Assembly: GCA_958295915.1 (NCBI GenBank)
Contig: OY282381.1
Span: forward strand, 4,176,722-4,240,721
DNA length: 64,000 nucleotides
Source of the DNA: an uncultured Caldilineaceae bacterium
Lineage (GTDB): Bacteria > Chloroflexota > Anaerolineae > Caldilineales > Caldilineaceae
Reading direction: 5' to 3'
Notes under the pieces: generated by a model
Told to the model about the DNA's origin: nothing
Databases searched by the model: none
Seen by the model: the letters and a program-made list of their open reading frames with translations, nothing else
Part shown: positions 18,525 through 27,881 of the stretch, piece after piece
Layout of the letters: every line of letters begins with the position of its first letter
Position numbering within the stretch: the stretch's first letter is position 1
Translations under genes and position numbers: made by a program

Positions 18525-19600
18525 AGATCCTGCTCATCGGCCCGCTGCCCAGGCGTACAACGTCCCCCACTGAACCTATCGGCGGGGCCAGGGTGACGTT
18601 TGCGGAAGCGGTCCGCGAGTTGGACATGCGGGGCTTCGACCTCGACATCATCAACACGGGGAGGCCGCGGCCCAATCTGTCCCGTTGGAAGATCCTGATT
18701 TACGAGCTTCTCACCTTCGCGCGGGTGGTCTGGGGAGTCCTGAGGAAGGCTTGGCGCTCCGACCTGGTATTCCTCCATATGTCCGCCTATTCGGCGCTGG
18801 CGGCGGCGTCCACCATCTGGGCTGTATGCCGGATCCTGCGCCGGCCCCTGGCGCTGCGGTCCTTCGGGGACAGCCTCTATTTCACCTACCGGCGTTACGG
18901 GCCAGCGCGCCGCTGGCTGATGGACCGGACGTGTCTCCGGTCCTCGCTGGTATATATAGAAAGACAGGCGCTGCGGGACTTCAGCGGCCGGGACAACTTC
19001 CGCTGGCTGGCCAACACCAGGGACATCATGCCCCCGCAATCAGGTGAGACCGGTGGGCAAGACCGGGACAAGGTCCGCAGACTGATATTCATGGGCCAGC
19101 TCAGGATGGAAAAAGGGCTGGCAGAGGCGCTGGAAGCGTGCCGCTCCCTGCCGGAGGGGTCTCATCTCCAGGTGTTCGGACCCTGTATGCCCAATACCGA
19201 CTTATCCCTGTTCAAGGGCCACCCCAGGGCGACCTACGGCGGGGTGCTGGAACCGGAGGACGTGCCCCGCGTCCTTTCCGAGCACGACCTGCTGCTGTTC
19301 CTCAGCTACATGGGAAGCGAGGGCACTCCGGGCGTCATCATCGAAGCCTTCCAGTGCGGCGTTCCGGTGGTGGCGACATCGATAGGCGGAGTTCCCGAGA
19401 TGGTGGAGCACGAAGAGAGCGGCCTGCTGGTCGAACCCCGCTCCGTCCCTGAGTTGAAGGCGGCGATAGAGCGGCTCATCAATGACCCGGCCCTGTACCG
19501 GCGACTGCGCCAGGGAGCGCGGGAGCGCGGCGAGTTCTTCCGCAGCGGGCGCCATTTCGACCGCTTGGCCGAAGAGTTGCGGGGCTTGGCCCGTAAATAA
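18521..19600 (+). CDS. family 4-type glycosyltransferase
   Basis: A 359-aa GT-B glycosyltransferase. The C-terminal donor-site signature GTPGVIIEAFQCGVPVVA and GGVPEMVEHEESGLLV lies near residues 265-310. The N-terminal acceptor domain is clear but less conserved (KILLIGPLPRR at the start). It begins by ATGA overlap with the truncated methyltransferase, at the apparent joint. With the flippase that follows, it belongs to surface polysaccharide synthesis. Confidence 0.88.
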   Translation: MKILLIGPLPRRTTSPTEPIGGARVTFAEAVRELDMRGFDLDIINTGRPRPNLSRWKILIYELLTFARVVWGVLRKAWRSDLVFLHMSAYSALAAASTIWAVCRILRRPLALRSFGDSLYFTYRRYGPARRWLMDRTCLRSSLVYIERQALRDFSGRDNFRWLANTRDIMPPQSGETGGQDRDKVRRLIFMGQLRMEKGLAEALEACRSLPEGSHLQVFGPCMPNTDLSLFKGHPRATYGGVLEPEDVPRVLSEHDLLLFLSYMGSEGTPGVIIEAFQCGVPVVATSIGGVPEMVEHEESGLLVEPRSVPELKAAIERLINDPALYRRLRQGARERGEFFRSGRHFDRLAEELRGLARK

Positions 19601-19637
19601 AATACAAGTCAGAATGAAAACCACAGTTTGAAAATTG

Positions 19638-19729
19638 AACGCAAAGACGCAGAGACGCCAGGACGCAAAGCACCGCGCCAAATCCTGAAAATCCAGATGG
19701 TTTTCTTTGCGCCATAGCGCCATTGCGTT
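19638..19729. repeat. imperfect inverted repeat between glycosyltransferase and flippase
   Basis: The left arm (19638-19670), rich in ACGCAAAGACGC and GAGACGCC units, is imperfectly mirrored by CTTTGCGCC...GCGCCATTGCGTT at 19705-19729. It fills most of the 225-bp gap between two genes. No T-run follows. It resembles short dispersed repeats often seen between genes in bacterial genomes, and no other copy is present in this window. Confidence 0.5.
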
Positions 19730-19825
19730 GCCTAAAAAACTGTTGGTTTCAAATCGACGCGAGGTAAGAAAAGGCGTATGAAGCCATTGAAATCCCCCAG
19801 CTGGAATGATGGAGTATAGCCGAGT

Positions 19826-21184
19826 TTGAATCATCCTCTGATCGCTCGGCTGCTTTCGGCCTCAGACCGGCGCGCGGCGCGGCAGACCCTCTGGATGGGC
19901 GCCATTACGACGGTCCGAATCCTGAGCGGCCTGGCGCAGGTGTCCATCTCCGCCAGAATCCTCGGACCGGAAGGCTACGGCGTTCTGGCCGTCATCTTCG
20001 CCGTCACCTGGCTCATCTACGGGCTGTTGGAGATACCGGGCGGTGAGGCCATTACAACTTTCGTAACGCGGGCCGTGGCGGAAGAACGGCCGAAGGAGGC
20101 GTCTCGCGTAGTGCGCTTCACGCTGGCCGTATCCCTGGGGCTGTCGCTCATTGCCTACGCCCTCATTGCCGCCCTCGCCTTCACGGCCAGCGACCTGCTG
20201 GGGATCGACCAAGCCTACCTGGACGCCGCGATCCTGTACGGCGTGGTGGGCATTCCCCTGTCCACGCATACGGAGACCATTGCGGTACTGAGGTTGTCCG
20301 ACCGGCTGCCGCTGGGCCTGGCCGTTACCATTGCCAGCAGCCTGACCCGGATTGTCCTGCTGTCGGCGGCGTGGTTGGCGGAGGGCGGGCTGCTGGCGGT
20401 GGCCCTGGCGTATGTCGCGGGCGCGGCAGTGAACGGGACCGGGATGCTCGTCGCCGCAACGGTGTCCGCGCCGCGAGCGGGCATGACCGATTTCCTGCGC
20501 TCGGTATCGATCAGAGTCCCGCCGGACGTGATCCGGTTCCAAATCGGGTCATTCGGGAAATCCGCCATCTGGATATTGGCCCACCATATGGACTCCATCC
20601 TGCTGGCGCAATTCACCGGCGCAGCGGAGGTCGGCCTGTACCGGGGCGCGCGGCAGATTATTAACACCACAACATACTCGTTCCAGCTGCTGATGGATGG
20701 AGTGCAGGCCGAGTACAGCAGGCAATGGTACTCGCGCCAGGGCAAGGCGCTGCGCCGAACGTCCCTCCGCTTCACCCTGGTGTCATTCACGTTGGCCGCC
20801 GCCGGATTCGGGCTGCTGGCCGTCTTTCATCAACCCATAACCCGGCTCATCCTGGGAGCCGAATTCGCGGGCACTGCCCCGTCCCTGCTGGTTATGATTC
20901 CCGGCGCATTCGTCTCTACCAGCGTTTCCGTGCTCACCGTGTTGCCGGCGGCAGTGGGGCGCATCAGGCCGTCGCTGGCGGCGGCGGCGGCCGGCCTGGT
21001 GGCTTCCGTCGCCGTCATCGTGGGGCTGGCGCCTCTATATGGCGCTGAGGGGGCGGCCTGGGCCTACACGACGTACTTCATCGTCTTTGTCCTGGTCTTG
21101 ATGCCGTTTGTAATCTCAACACTGCGGCAAAGCCGCCGTCTACGGCAGGAACATAAAGAGAGCGCCCGGGTTATAATGAGATGA
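19826..21184 (+). CDS. polysaccharide flippase (MATE/Wzx-like membrane protein)
   Basis: A 452-aa integral membrane protein with about twelve hydrophobic segments, typical of oligosaccharide flippases. The N-terminus has the family's ISARILGPEGYGVLAVIFA motif near residue 45. A TTG start is used, with GGAG about 11 bases upstream. It would move lipid-linked glycans across the membrane, the final step of the cluster that begins at 13577. Confidence 0.85.
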   Translation: MNHPLIARLLSASDRRAARQTLWMGAITTVRILSGLAQVSISARILGPEGYGVLAVIFAVTWLIYGLLEIPGGEAITTFVTRAVAEERPKEASRVVRFTLAVSLGLSLIAYALIAALAFTASDLLGIDQAYLDAAILYGVVGIPLSTHTETIAVLRLSDRLPLGLAVTIASSLTRIVLLSAAWLAEGGLLAVALAYVAGAAVNGTGMLVAATVSAPRAGMTDFLRSVSIRVPPDVIRFQIGSFGKSAIWILAHHMDSILLAQFTGAAEVGLYRGARQIINTTTYSFQLLMDGVQAEYSRQWYSRQGKALRRTSLRFTLVSFTLAAAGFGLLAVFHQPITRLILGAEFAGTAPSLLVMIPGAFVSTSVSVLTVLPAAVGRIRPSLAAAAAGLVASVAVIVGLAPLYGAEGAAWAYTTYFIVFVLVLMPFVISTLRQSRRLRQEHKESARVIMR

Positions 21185-21353
21185 CGATTAAGGAGTTCCC
21201 GACATGAGAACGTTTACTGTCTGACTTCACCGTCCTGGTTGCCGGCAAAAAACCGGGGAAGCTCCGCCGTCGGCTGGCCCAGTCTCTCTCGCGCCTTCCA
21301 TGACGTTTATGGAAACGTCGAAACTACTGTTCTGGGATCCGAAGAACAGCGAA

Positions 21354-21415
21354 ATGCGCAATCTGAACGGAAAGTCGCATTTGTCACCGGCGCCAGCGGG
21401 ACGATGATGGCTTAG
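21354..21415 (+). pseudogene. SDR remnant, 5' and 3' ends joined
   Basis: From GAACAGCGAAATG on, this copies the start of the SDR gene at 12586 (first about 40 coding bases, one A missing) and then jumps directly to that gene's last bases (ACGATGATGGCTTAG). The join falls in the GCC-GCGG string found at both ends of an SDR gene, so an internal deletion by microhomology is the simplest explanation. The lost A shifts the frame. The rest of 21185-21446 has an orphan AAGGAG-ATG with a six-codon frame at 21204 and nothing else recognisable. Confidence 0.8.
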
Positions 21416-21446
21416 CGACATGGACAACGCATCCGCGCTGTCTCTG

Positions 21447-22283
21447 TCATTTCAGGATGCGCTGATCGCTCAGGTCTTTGCCGCCGATGGTCTGGGTAAT
21501 GACCGCGCCCCGATACTCGAGGATCTCCAGATCCGCCAGCCCGTTGACGATATTGTACTGGGTGGGCATCTCCTCCCAACAAGCTCGATGCCAGTGGACC
21601 GTCCCTTCCCCGCGCCACATACCCAGTACCCGGCGGTTGGGTGTATGCGCCGGCGTCAGCGTCGCGTATTCGACATCCGCGCTGCCCCAGTCGCCGGTGC
21701 GGGGCATGTACTTGTAATGAAGGGTTCCGTCGCTGGCGCCATGCGACGTGAAGGCAGCGATCTCGTCTGCCGGCAACTCCGCCATGCCACTCAGCCTTAG
21801 ATCCAGAAAGCGAAAGCCGAGCCAGCTACCAACGCAGTGGGTCGCGCCGTTATAGACGATCGGCTCCGGCAGTTCGCAGTAGATCTTGGAGAATCCCAGC
21901 TCCTCCCGACCGGTCAGGATCGGATCGGTCAGATTCTCCCACAACACCAGCAACAGGCTGCCGCTCACCCGATCTATCCGCCCGCTATAGGTGACCGCAA
22001 TCGAAACCCCCAATGTGTTGTAGCCCCGCCCGGCCAACCAGTCAATCTCCTTCATATAAGTCGCGCTTACCGTCACCACCGGCTCACCGTTCAGGGCGAA
22101 ACCTGGCGGCAACAGCGCCTCCAACGCCGACGCATGGGTCAGATAGCTGACCGAATGAGAACGGCTTTTGGGGCTATTGACACAGTCGAAGCCGCGACCG
22201 TCCGGGCCGCGGCGGGGGCCTGCGCGCGGGCCGAAGTGGGTAGGCATACGGTACATTGCATCTGGTTGGAATGAGTAGGGCAT
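21447..22283 (-). CDS. acetoacetate decarboxylase-like protein
   Basis: A 278-aa protein of the acetoacetate decarboxylase fold. Family marks are the N-terminal PDAMYRMPTHFGP, the YNTLGVSIAVTY strand and GREELGFSKIYCELPEP, which holds the position of the Schiff-base lysine. Relatives decarboxylate acetoacetate or act as aldolase-dehydratases on other oxoacids. It is the last gene of a reverse run, 67 bp downstream of ftsK. The exact reaction is open. Confidence 0.8.
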   Translation of the reverse strand: MPYSFQPDAMYRMPTHFGPRAGPRRGPDGRGFDCVNSPKSRSHSVSYLTHASALEALLPPGFALNGEPVVTVSATYMKEIDWLAGRGYNTLGVSIAVTYSGRIDRVSGSLLLVLWENLTDPILTGREELGFSKIYCELPEPIVYNGATHCVGSWLGFRFLDLRLSGMAELPADEIAAFTSHGASDGTLHYKYMPRTGDWGSADVEYATLTPAHTPNRRVLGMWRGEGTVHWHRACWEEMPTQYNIVNGLADLEILEYRGAVITQTIGGKDLSDQRILK

Positions 22284-22350
22284 GATCGGCGCTCCTCAGT
22301 TGGGTATGGGCAATAACTGGGATAGGTAAGATGGTCCGTCCTGGAGAACT

Positions 22351-24636
22351 CTATTCCTTCTCCGTGTGTTGTGGCGAGGCCCCTTCTTGTTCCGCGCTTG
22401 TAAGCAACACAGCCCGTCCTTTGCCGCCGCCCAGATCCGCTCCGATGACGCCCTTCGCCTCGAGCAGAGACATCAGCCGGACGGCTCGAGGGTAACTGAT
22501 CCGCAGCTGTCGTTGCGCAAAACTGGCGCTGACCGTCTCCTGATCGCGGATAGCGTCGATGGCGTCCGCCAGCAGTTCGTCTTCGTCATCCATCCGATCC
22601 AGCAGACCGATCCATGGCGCCACCCTCGCCAGAGGGCCATCAGGATTTTCTTGGCGCGCCTGTTCCTTCCACCAGGTGACCACGCGCTCGATCTCTGAAT
22701 CGTTGGCGTAACTACCCTGTATGCGCTGAATCTTGGCTCTATCCGGTCGCATAAAAAGCATATCCCCCTGGCCCAGCAGTTTCTCCGCGCCCGGCGAGTC
22801 CAGGATCACGCGACTGTCGACCTGGCTTGTGACGGCAAAGGCGATGCGGGTAGGGAAGTTGGCTTTGATCAGGCCGGTTACTACGTCGGCGCTAGGGCGC
22901 TGAGTAGCGATCGCCAGATGAATGCCCGTCGCCCGCGCCATCTGCGCAAGCCGCACGAGCTGCCTCTCGATCTCTTCCGGCGCGGTCATCATCAGATCGG
23001 CCAGTTCGTCAACGATCAGTACAAAATAAGGCAGGGGATCCAGATTTTTGCGTCGGCGAGCAAGGGCGTTGTAGGCGGCGATGTTCCGCACTTTGTGCGT
23101 CTGGAAGAGCTTGTAGCGGTCATCCATTTGCAGCAGCAGCCACGTCAGCGCGCCGTGGACCTGCTCTACGTCGGTAATCACTTTGCCGATCATGTGGGGA
23201 ATGTGGTTGTAGCCGGGCAATTCCACCATCTTGGGGTCCACCATGATAAAACGCAAGCTCTCCGGGCCATGGCACATCAGCAGGCTGATGATCAGTCCGT
23301 TGATGCAGGCCGATTTGCCAGAGCCGGTCGCGCCGGCAATGAGCAGATGAGGGGCGCGGGTAAGATCAGAGATAATGGGCAGCCCAGATGTGTCCCGGCC
23401 CAGGGCCAGCGGCAGTGTGCCACCCTGCTTGGCCATCTGCTTACTTTGTAGAATCCCCTTCAGACCTACCATCGTCTTTTCCGGGTTCGGTACTTCAATG
23501 CCGACATACGCCCGTCCCGGCACTGGCGCTTCGATGCGGATGGCCGGCGCGGCCAGGGCCAGAGCCAGATCATCCGCCACAGAAGCGATGCGGCTGACCC
23601 GTACTTTGCGCATCTGGCCGGCCCGCTCGATGTACTGGGGTTGTACGCCGAATTGGGTGACCGTCGGCCCACTCTCGATGTTGACAATCTCTACCGGAAT
23701 GTTGAAATCCCACAAAGTCTGGTGGATGATCTGCGCCATCCCCTCGATATCCCATCCGCCGAACTGGTCTGTATCATCGTCCAACAGCGCCTCGGGCGGC
23801 AGTTTCTCCGGGCTGCGCGACCGCTTGAGCGATCTGCTGTTTTCGTTGGCATTTTTCGACCTGCTTCTGGCCGGTACGGCTGCCGGCATCTGAAGCTCCG
23901 CCTGTCCCTGGCCCCCTGCAGCCGATTGTTGAGGCGATTCCAGTGGCAACGCAGCCTGTTCCATAGCATCCGCGTCCATTTCAACAGACGATGCGCGCGC
24001 GGGACCTTCCTGCCGCTCCGGCAAGTCGGATGGTTGGACAGGCCTACCAGGATCGGCAGATGGTGGGCGAGACCGTCCGAGCCGTAGTCGCGCCCACCAG
24101 TGGATCTGGGGGGCCAAATAGATCAGTGGTGTATGGCGAAACAGCAGGTACAGGCTGAGCAGACCGACAAGGATAGCGAGCAATGCCGCCGGCAACTGTC
24201 CAAACAGGCCGATCAGCACATTGCCAGCGCCCCAGCCCATCAGCCCGCCACCCTCACCCGCGGGGGGTATCGTCCAGTCGACAACTTTGTGGTTGTTGAT
24301 ATATGTCAATGTCGCCAGGGACAACAGCAGCAGTTCCGCGCCCACCACCGCCTCCGGATTCCAGTAGCCAGCCAGCCGCTCTAACATCAGAACGATTCCC
24401 ATCACCAGCAGGCTTAGCGCCAACGGCCAGGCCAGCCCGCCCGCCAGTGCTACGACCCACGCCTCTTGGCCGGATGTGAAGATCGTAAACCCCAGATAGC
24501 CACCCAAGAGAAAAGCCGTTAACCCCAGGGCGTCCTTGCTGAAATTCGCCATCAGTTTCTGCAGAATCGCCTGACCACCGGCCAACAGGCCGGTGTTTTG
24601 AGATTTGCGCCGCCGCTTGCGACGATTAGCAGCCAT
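22351..24636 (-). CDS. ftsK: FtsK/SpoIIIE DNA translocase
   Basis: A 761-aa septal DNA translocase. Residues 1-190 contain about four transmembrane segments, followed by a Pro/Gln-rich linker. The motor has Walker A GATGSGKSACI near residue 440 and Walker B YFVLIVDELADLM near residue 540. A winged-helix gamma domain (SFAQRQLRISYPRAVRLMSLL) ends the protein. The layout is complete though the linker is short. It segregates chromosome ends during division. The 136 bp upstream contain a 14-bp palindrome at the start. Confidence 0.95.
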   Translation of the reverse strand: MAANRRKRRRKSQNTGLLAGGQAILQKLMANFSKDALGLTAFLLGGYLGFTIFTSGQEAWVVALAGGLAWPLALSLLVMGIVLMLERLAGYWNPEAVVGAELLLLSLATLTYINNHKVVDWTIPPAGEGGGLMGWGAGNVLIGLFGQLPAALLAILVGLLSLYLLFRHTPLIYLAPQIHWWARLRLGRSRPPSADPGRPVQPSDLPERQEGPARASSVEMDADAMEQAALPLESPQQSAAGGQGQAELQMPAAVPARSRSKNANENSRSLKRSRSPEKLPPEALLDDDTDQFGGWDIEGMAQIIHQTLWDFNIPVEIVNIESGPTVTQFGVQPQYIERAGQMRKVRVSRIASVADDLALALAAPAIRIEAPVPGRAYVGIEVPNPEKTMVGLKGILQSKQMAKQGGTLPLALGRDTSGLPIISDLTRAPHLLIAGATGSGKSACINGLIISLLMCHGPESLRFIMVDPKMVELPGYNHIPHMIGKVITDVEQVHGALTWLLLQMDDRYKLFQTHKVRNIAAYNALARRRKNLDPLPYFVLIVDELADLMMTAPEEIERQLVRLAQMARATGIHLAIATQRPSADVVTGLIKANFPTRIAFAVTSQVDSRVILDSPGAEKLLGQGDMLFMRPDRAKIQRIQGSYANDSEIERVVTWWKEQARQENPDGPLARVAPWIGLLDRMDDEDELLADAIDAIRDQETVSASFAQRQLRISYPRAVRLMSLLEAKGVIGADLGGGKGRAVLLTSAEQEGASPQHTEKE

Positions 24637-24650
24637 AAAGGATATCCTTT
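24637..24650 (-). promoter_or_regulatory. palindrome overlapping the ftsK ribosome site
   Basis: AAAGGATATCCTTT is a perfect 14-bp palindrome directly next to the ftsK ATG. Its first half (AAAGGA) is also the only Shine-Dalgarno-like string. A repressor site or a self-pairing leader could limit translation. Either reading is inference. Confidence 0.45.
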
Positions 24651-24772
24651 AGAAGGGAATTCGCTCTGCGCGCCATGTTTTCAGCCTTTCAGCGCCTTGT
24701 ATCCCGACTTCCGCACAAAGTCGTACCGCTCGCCCCATGCTCCGAGTCGAAGAGTGGCGCTCCACATCATGT

Positions 24773-26821
24773 TCAAGACCTTGCCATGGGGGCCGCGTCA
24801 TCTTCTTGAACGCTGAACAGCTCGTCCCAATCGCTCTGCTCCATATCGGTCAGCACCTGAGCTACCTGGCCGATGGCGACCCGCTGTTTGCGGTACAGAT
24901 CACTTTCGCTGATCGCCAGACGGCCGGCGATATCTCGAATTTTGCGACCTTGAATGAAGCGCATTTCCAGAATATTGTACAACAGCCATTCGGGTGTGCT
25001 CAGATCCTGTTGTCCGTCTGGGCGCAGATTTTCGATAGCCCGCCCCAGCACAAGCCGAAGGGCTTTACCCGGATTGCCGTCCGCTTCCTCGATCATCCGA
25101 TCCACAACCCGTAGTTGCATCAACGGGCTGCGGGTCAGCTTTGGGCCGCCCCAGTAATGGCTGAGCGCGTCTTTCACCCAACTTTCGAACTCTGGACTGT
25201 GGATCGGGCTTGGCTCCAGAAGTTCGGCAGGAGGCACTTCTGTATTCTCCGACACGTATGGCACGATCCCGCGAATCTGCTGTATGCGGTCGATGCCGGG
25301 GATGATGCGCCGTAGGGCAACCATTACTTGCATCTGCAATTTGCGATCTAATAGGGCCAGGCCGATACTTTCGATCTGCTGTGACAGCAAAGTCCGTTCA
25401 TCGTGGCTGAATGCAGGTGTCTCCGGACGCGCATGCACGCCCAGCATTCCCAGAACCACATCCTTTTCCCGCTCTCTTGCCGGTTCGAGCAGCGGCCATA
25501 GCCAGTAGCCGCCATATTCCGTCGGCAGCGACATGTTTGCCGCTTGAGGCGGCGCCTTGTCCCCGTTTATTGATGGGGCGATCTGGCCGTTGTGGCATCT
25601 GCGAGCGTGGTGCAGGGCCTCGTTCAGAGCATCGCTCCAGTCGTTGTTTTCCAAAATCTCCTGGCGAGTTCCCTCCGGCCCGACCATCGCTTCCAGAATC
25701 AATTCTGTGCCGATAGCCGCGGCCACAAAGCCTGAAGGAACCTGGAGCGTTTCGCATAGTCTTATAAGGTGGTTTTCGAGAAACTGGCGCAGATCTGTAG
25801 TTGTCAGCAGGCGTCTATCCAACTCCCGCAGCCAGGCGATCTCCTCCCGGTCCTCCCCGTATACCAATCGATCCATCAGTTCTTTTGTTACACTGAGGAT
25901 CACCTGGCTGACAACGATCACGCCGGTGATGACACTGAACAGAACGATGTTTCGAGGCAGACCAAGGATGTGCTCGACGGTTGGGATCGTCTGAATTGCC
26001 AGAATGACGAAAATCGCCACAACTGGGCCGCGTGCGAAGTAACGGATCAACCGGTAGCGTACCACCCGATCTGGCGTGTAGACCCCGAAAAAAGCCACCG
26101 TATAGCTCAATACCACCAGCATTGAACCGACGGCGGCATTGCCCAGAATTGCCAGGCCAAAAATCCACTCCGGCGCAAACAGCCCGGCGGCGGACTTGCC
26201 CAAGGCGATGAGATAGGGAAATGTGCCGATGCCCGGCGCCGCTAACGCAAGCAGAAGATATGTCATCCGTTTACGGCTTTCGACGGTCAGGCAGCGTCGG
26301 CGGGCCTTCCAGATGTTTAAGTGAGAAAGAATGACAACGCCGCTGAAGAACGCGGTAAAGAGCCAGAACAACGACCCCGGCTGCAGATAGCTGAGAAGCG
26401 GTTCAAAAACAACGGATGCCACCAGAAATGTTGATAAAAAGGCCAACAGGGCACTGAAAGCGGAAAGAATGCCGATGCCAATGCTAATCAGCCGGCGACG
26501 GTCCGTGTGGTAGTTTGTGGTGCGCAGAACCGAATAGGAAAAGCTATAGTAGGCCCAGGGCAGGAGCGCAATCCCCAACCACTGGAAGCGCAGCCATTGG
26601 GCTGCCGAGTCGGCGCCGATCACCCGGGTGAGGGCGACCTCCGACGCGTACGTCACCATGACCAGCCCAAGCAGAAAGGCAAATCGCCGCGCCACCGGAT
26701 GACGAAAATTGTACGTCAGCGTATAAGCCAAAAGCGAGAAGGCCAGAATCACCACCACCGACGAGACGAGGGTATTGAGAAAGCCCAGTGCATCGGTGAG
26801 GGTCAGCGTAAATTCGTTCAT
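24773..26821 (-). CDS. membrane-bound GAF-type regulator with C-terminal helix-turn-helix
   Basis: A 682-aa protein with no close family I can name. Residues 1-300 hold about eight to nine hydrophobic segments, like a seven-TM sensor module. A GAF-like region follows (about 330-510; RRLLTTTDLRQFLENHLIRL is typical of its entry helix). The last 70 residues contain IRDIAGRLAISESDLYRKQR, a helix-turn-helix. No kinase or phosphodiesterase motifs are visible, so it may be a one-component membrane transcription factor. It lies between a single-TM protein and ftsK, all reverse. Confidence 0.6.
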   Translation of the reverse strand: MNEFTLTLTDALGFLNTLVSSVVVILAFSLLAYTLTYNFRHPVARRFAFLLGLVMVTYASEVALTRVIGADSAAQWLRFQWLGIALLPWAYYSFSYSVLRTTNYHTDRRRLISIGIGILSAFSALLAFLSTFLVASVVFEPLLSYLQPGSLFWLFTAFFSGVVILSHLNIWKARRRCLTVESRKRMTYLLLALAAPGIGTFPYLIALGKSAAGLFAPEWIFGLAILGNAAVGSMLVVLSYTVAFFGVYTPDRVVRYRLIRYFARGPVVAIFVILAIQTIPTVEHILGLPRNIVLFSVITGVIVVSQVILSVTKELMDRLVYGEDREEIAWLRELDRRLLTTTDLRQFLENHLIRLCETLQVPSGFVAAAIGTELILEAMVGPEGTRQEILENNDWSDALNEALHHARRCHNGQIAPSINGDKAPPQAANMSLPTEYGGYWLWPLLEPAREREKDVVLGMLGVHARPETPAFSHDERTLLSQQIESIGLALLDRKLQMQVMVALRRIIPGIDRIQQIRGIVPYVSENTEVPPAELLEPSPIHSPEFESWVKDALSHYWGGPKLTRSPLMQLRVVDRMIEEADGNPGKALRLVLGRAIENLRPDGQQDLSTPEWLLYNILEMRFIQGRKIRDIAGRLAISESDLYRKQRVAIGQVAQVLTDMEQSDWDELFSVQEDDAAPMARS

Positions 26822-26965
26822 TCGTTTTTATTTCTGGACATGCTAAGAAATCGCGATCCACAAAGTCGTGAAAAGGGATACACGATCGATTCAATAGGTG
26901 TCTCTTGCCGGCAGAGTACTCTGCTTGGCCAGCCGTAGATTTTGGGCCGTGGACGAGTGTGTTCC

Positions 26966-27775
26966 TTACAATGTCCAGTCGATCTGTTCATCGACGACGA
27001 CCCACATTTTATGACGCTTTTCCAATCGCAGATGAAAATTCCCGCCAACATTGGGTGTGCGCTGGATGATCAGACGCACATCCGCTCGATCCACGGTTTC
27101 GAAATGCACCGTATCCATCTGGACGACCGGACCTTCCGTCGCCATTGTCTCCTCCGCATTTTCCAGCCAGATCGTCGGCCCGTCGAAGCCCAGTTCACCG
27201 AGTTGCTCGGCGGGATGGCGCACCAGACGCAACTGGGCCAGTATGCCATCAGTTCCCGCTTCCAGCCGGCGACGCTGGCCTAGTTTATGGATCAGCGCTG
27301 TGCGGCGAATGCGCATGCTGTCCGGCTCCTCATGATCAACGCACTGATAGTAATGAGCCAAGGCGTAGATAGGGCCAAAAGCATTTTGGGCAGAGAGGAG
27401 CCGCAATAGCTCTTCCCGCACGCTATTCCACTTGAACCGCCACTGCGTCGCCGTGATCTGATCTCCGTGCTCCAGAAGCTGCAAGGTCGTGTCCGCGCCG
27501 AGTCGGTTGATGATCGACGTCGGCGTCAAATATGTCGGATCCCGCTTCAGCCGGGCCAGCAGAGCTTCTGGCGAGGCCTCTGCCTCCTGGAAGGCGTGGA
27601 ATCGGTAGCGGGTGTTGAGCGTAAAAAAAACGCTGAGTATCACCGCTCCGGCCAAGAGCAGAACCAGCGTCCAAGCGAACGGATCCATTGAATCGAAAAT
27701 CTGCTGTGCGGTCGGCAAGGCATCGATACCGAACCGGCGGAGCAGCTCCTCAAATCGGGTTGCGCTATCGGACAT
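26966..27775 (-). CDS. single-pass membrane protein of unknown function
   Basis: A 269-aa protein I do not recognise. It has one clear transmembrane segment near residues 34-53 (WTLVLLLAGAVILSVFF) and a soluble remainder with helical repeats and no conserved catalytic motif. It is upstream of, and in the same direction as, the GAF-HTH membrane regulator (144-bp gap) and ftsK, and downstream of pgeF. A partner of the regulator is plausible only by position. Confidence 0.65.
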   Translation of the reverse strand: MSDSATRFEELLRRFGIDALPTAQQIFDSMDPFAWTLVLLLAGAVILSVFFTLNTRYRFHAFQEAEASPEALLARLKRDPTYLTPTSIINRLGADTTLQLLEHGDQITATQWRFKWNSVREELLRLLSAQNAFGPIYALAHYYQCVDHEEPDSMRIRRTALIHKLGQRRRLEAGTDGILAQLRLVRHPAEQLGELGFDGPTIWLENAEETMATEGPVVQMDTVHFETVDRADVRLIIQRTPNVGGNFHLRLEKRHKMWVVVDEQIDWTL

Positions 27776-27881
27776 GCAGAATCAGCTCGCACTGACAGAA
27801 TTCTCTGGCGCCTACGGACATCAAACCACGGACGTCTTCGTATTTAAATCATTGTACCATATTCTCCTTGCTCCCGATTCA

